This document shows, piece after piece, positions 4,979-6,020 of a stretch of DNA of 6,020 bases. Origin of the DNA: Clostridia bacterium. Lineage in GTDB: Bacteria > Bacillota > Clostridia > Saccharofermentanales > UBA5734. The number at the start of each line of letters is the position of its first letter. Within the stretch, counting starts at the first letter, position 1. The stretch is from positions 1-6,020 of the forward strand of contig JAGOFF010000142.1 of assembly GCA_017997315.1 (NCBI GenBank). Reading direction: 5' to 3'. The notes beneath the pieces are model-generated. The model searched no databases, had not been told where the DNA came from, and saw only the letters and a program-made list of their open reading frames with translations. The position numbers and the translations under genes were made by a program.

Positions 4979-6020
4979 CGCCGGACGGACATGAGTCCGT
5001 TGAAACGCAGGAAAAGGGGTTCCGAATCCCTGGGACCCGGCGAACCTTCCGGATGGTACTGGACCGTGAAGACCGGACGGTCGCGGTACTCCAGCCCCTC
5101 GACGGAACCGTCGTTCAGGTTGACGTGCGTGACGGCCGCGACCGACGGGTCGACGCTGCCGGCGTCCACGGCGTATCCGTGGTTCTGCGATGTGATGGCG
5201 ACCCGCCCGGTGCGGAGGTCCTTGACAGGGTGGTTGATGCCCCGGTGGCCGTATTTCAGTTTATAGGTGTCGGCTCCGGCCGCCAGCGCCGCGAGCTGGT
5301 GGCCCAGGCAGATGGCGAACATCGGCACCCCCGAGTCCATCAGCGCACGGATGCCCGGGAGGATCGGGGCGCAGTCCTTGGGATCCCCTGGGCCGTTGCT
5401 GAGCATGACGCCGTCGGGGTCCGTACCGAGGATCTCGGGGGCCGGCGTTTCCCATGGATACAGGGTGACGTCGCATCCGAAGTCGTTGAGCTTGCGCACA
5501 ATGTTCTGTTTCAGCCCGAAATCGAGCATCGCGACCCGGTACCGGCGGCCGTCGGGCGCATCAGCCCGTGCGGGAAGGAATGCGCGGTCCCTGCGGCTGA
5601 CGCGTGCGACCGGATCCTTGTTGACATGGGTGCGGAGCCGTTCCATCGCCTCCCCCTTGTCGAGCCGGTCCGCGTCCGTGATCAGGCCGTTCATGGTGCC
5701 GGAAGAGCGGAGGCGCAGGGTGAGCGCACGGGTGTCCACCCCGGTCAGCCCGGGGATGCCGTTGTCCGCCAGGTAGGCGTCCAGATTGCCCGCCTGCCGC
5801 ATGTCGTTGTCCAGAAGCGTCAGATCCCTTATGACCATTGCCTCCACCCACGGTTTCCAGGACTCGCCGTGCTCGGGAAAGATCCCGTAGTTTCCCATGA
5901 TCGGTGACGCCATGACGATCCCCTGGCCGGCATAGGAGGCGTCCGTCAGCAACTCAAGATATCCGGTCAGTCCGGTGTTGAAAACCATTTCACAGACGGC
6001 GTCGTGCCGTGCCCCGAACC
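4975..6020 (-). CDS. carA: Carbamoyl-phosphate synthase small (glutaminase) subunit, 5' end outside window
   Basis: Cytoplasmic glutaminase subunit that feeds ammonia to CarB for carbamoyl phosphate, used in pyrimidine and arginine synthesis. The last 347 codons are visible; judging from relatives only about 15 N-terminal residues are missing, because the frame runs past the ATG at 5988 through FGARHDAVCEMVFNTGLTGY to the edge. Seen: VFNTGLTGY and SYAGQ near the start, GIPGLTGVDTRALTLRLR, then the class I amidotransferase domain with LSNGPGDP, the nucleophile Cys in FAICLGHQ (codon 5310-5308), SQNHGYAVD, and the catalytic His and Glu in YHPEGSPGPRDSEPLF (HPEGS where HPEAS is usual). Its TGA overlaps the murT GTG by four bases. 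carB does not follow, so it must be upstream of the window or elsewhere. Confidence 0.96.
   Translation of the reverse strand, partial: FGARHDAVCEMVFNTGLTGYLELLTDASYAGQGIVMASPIMGNYGIFPEHGESWKPWVEAMVIRDLTLLDNDMRQAGNLDAYLADNGIPGLTGVDTRALTLRLRSSGTMNGLITDADRLDKGEAMERLRTHVNKDPVARVSRRDRAFLPARADAPDGRRYRVAMLDFGLKQNIVRKLNDFGCDVTLYPWETPAPEILGTDPDGVMLSNGPGDPKDCAPILPGIRALMDSGVPMFAICLGHQLAALAAGADTYKLKYGHRGINHPVKDLRTGRVAITSQNHGYAVDAGSVDPSVAAVTHVNLNDGSVEGLEYRDRPVFTVQYHPEGSPGPRDSEPLFLRFNGLMSVRR
4985..5000. repeat. Small inverted repeat just upstream of the murT start
   Basis: ACGGAC and GTCCGT form a perfect 6-bp stem with a four-base loop inside the last codons of carA, ending six bases before the murT GTG. 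A hairpin here occupies the place where a Shine-Dalgarno would be; ribosomes finishing carA would open it, which fits translational coupling. In GC-rich coding DNA it may be chance. Confidence 0.3.

Noticed and set aside
2741..5266. Plus-strand open frame of 841 codons opposite gatD, murT and carA
   Set aside because: It is antisense to three clearly recognised genes, and its translation is a low-complexity mix of Arg, Pro and Gly with no recognisable domain. Long antisense frames are expected opposite GC-rich genes with GC-rich third positions.
1..6020. Mobile elements, CRISPR arrays, tRNA or rRNA genes
   Set aside because: No transposase, terminal inverted repeats, regularly spaced repeats or RNA gene sequence was recognised; coding sequence fills almost the entire window.

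Overview
All coding sequence in this window lies on the minus strand, so the locus reads from right to left: carA (5' end cut off by the right edge), murT, gatD, glnA, a gene for an ANTAR-domain regulator, and dapL (3' end cut off by the left edge). The DNA is strongly GC-rich with little non-coding space. The combination of a Gram-positive-type (I-alpha) glutamine synthetase, MurT/GatD lipid II amidation, an ANTAR regulator beside glnA, and the LL-diaminopimelate aminotransferase route suggests a GC-rich member of the Clostridia (for example an Oscillospirales-like gut anaerobe). The taxon is an inference; no rRNA or other marker gene is present.

Right part (about 2718-6020): carA, murT and gatD form a tightly coupled unit. 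carA/murT and murT/gatD each overlap by four bases, with a GTG start overlapping the TGA stop. CarA is the glutamine-hydrolysing subunit of carbamoyl-phosphate synthetase. MurT and GatD together amidate the D-Glu of lipid II using glutamine as nitrogen donor. carB does not follow carA.

Middle (about 2617-2721): a near-consensus sigma-A type promoter (TTGACA, 18-bp spacer, TAGAAT) overlaps the gatD stop codon. It is followed by an 11-bp intrinsic terminator hairpin with a long U-tract, then the glnA Shine-Dalgarno sequence and ATG. No space remains for a promoter between the terminator and the ribosome binding site, so every glnA transcript must read through this terminator. Together with the ANTAR (RNA-binding antiterminator family) gene directly downstream of glnA, this looks like a transcription attenuator controlling glutamine synthetase. 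It is the most interesting element of the window.

Left part (1-2616): glnA, the ANTAR gene and dapL follow with gaps of 58 and 47 bp, each with a good ribosome binding site and no terminator, and so are probably one transcript. The ANTAR protein has a degenerate receiver domain without the phosphoacceptor Asp or the conserved Lys, so it is probably not controlled by ordinary phosphorylation. Functionally the locus joins glutamine synthesis (GlnA), two glutamine consumers (CarA, GatD) and two cell-wall precursor functions (MurT/GatD amidation, DapL for diaminopimelate).
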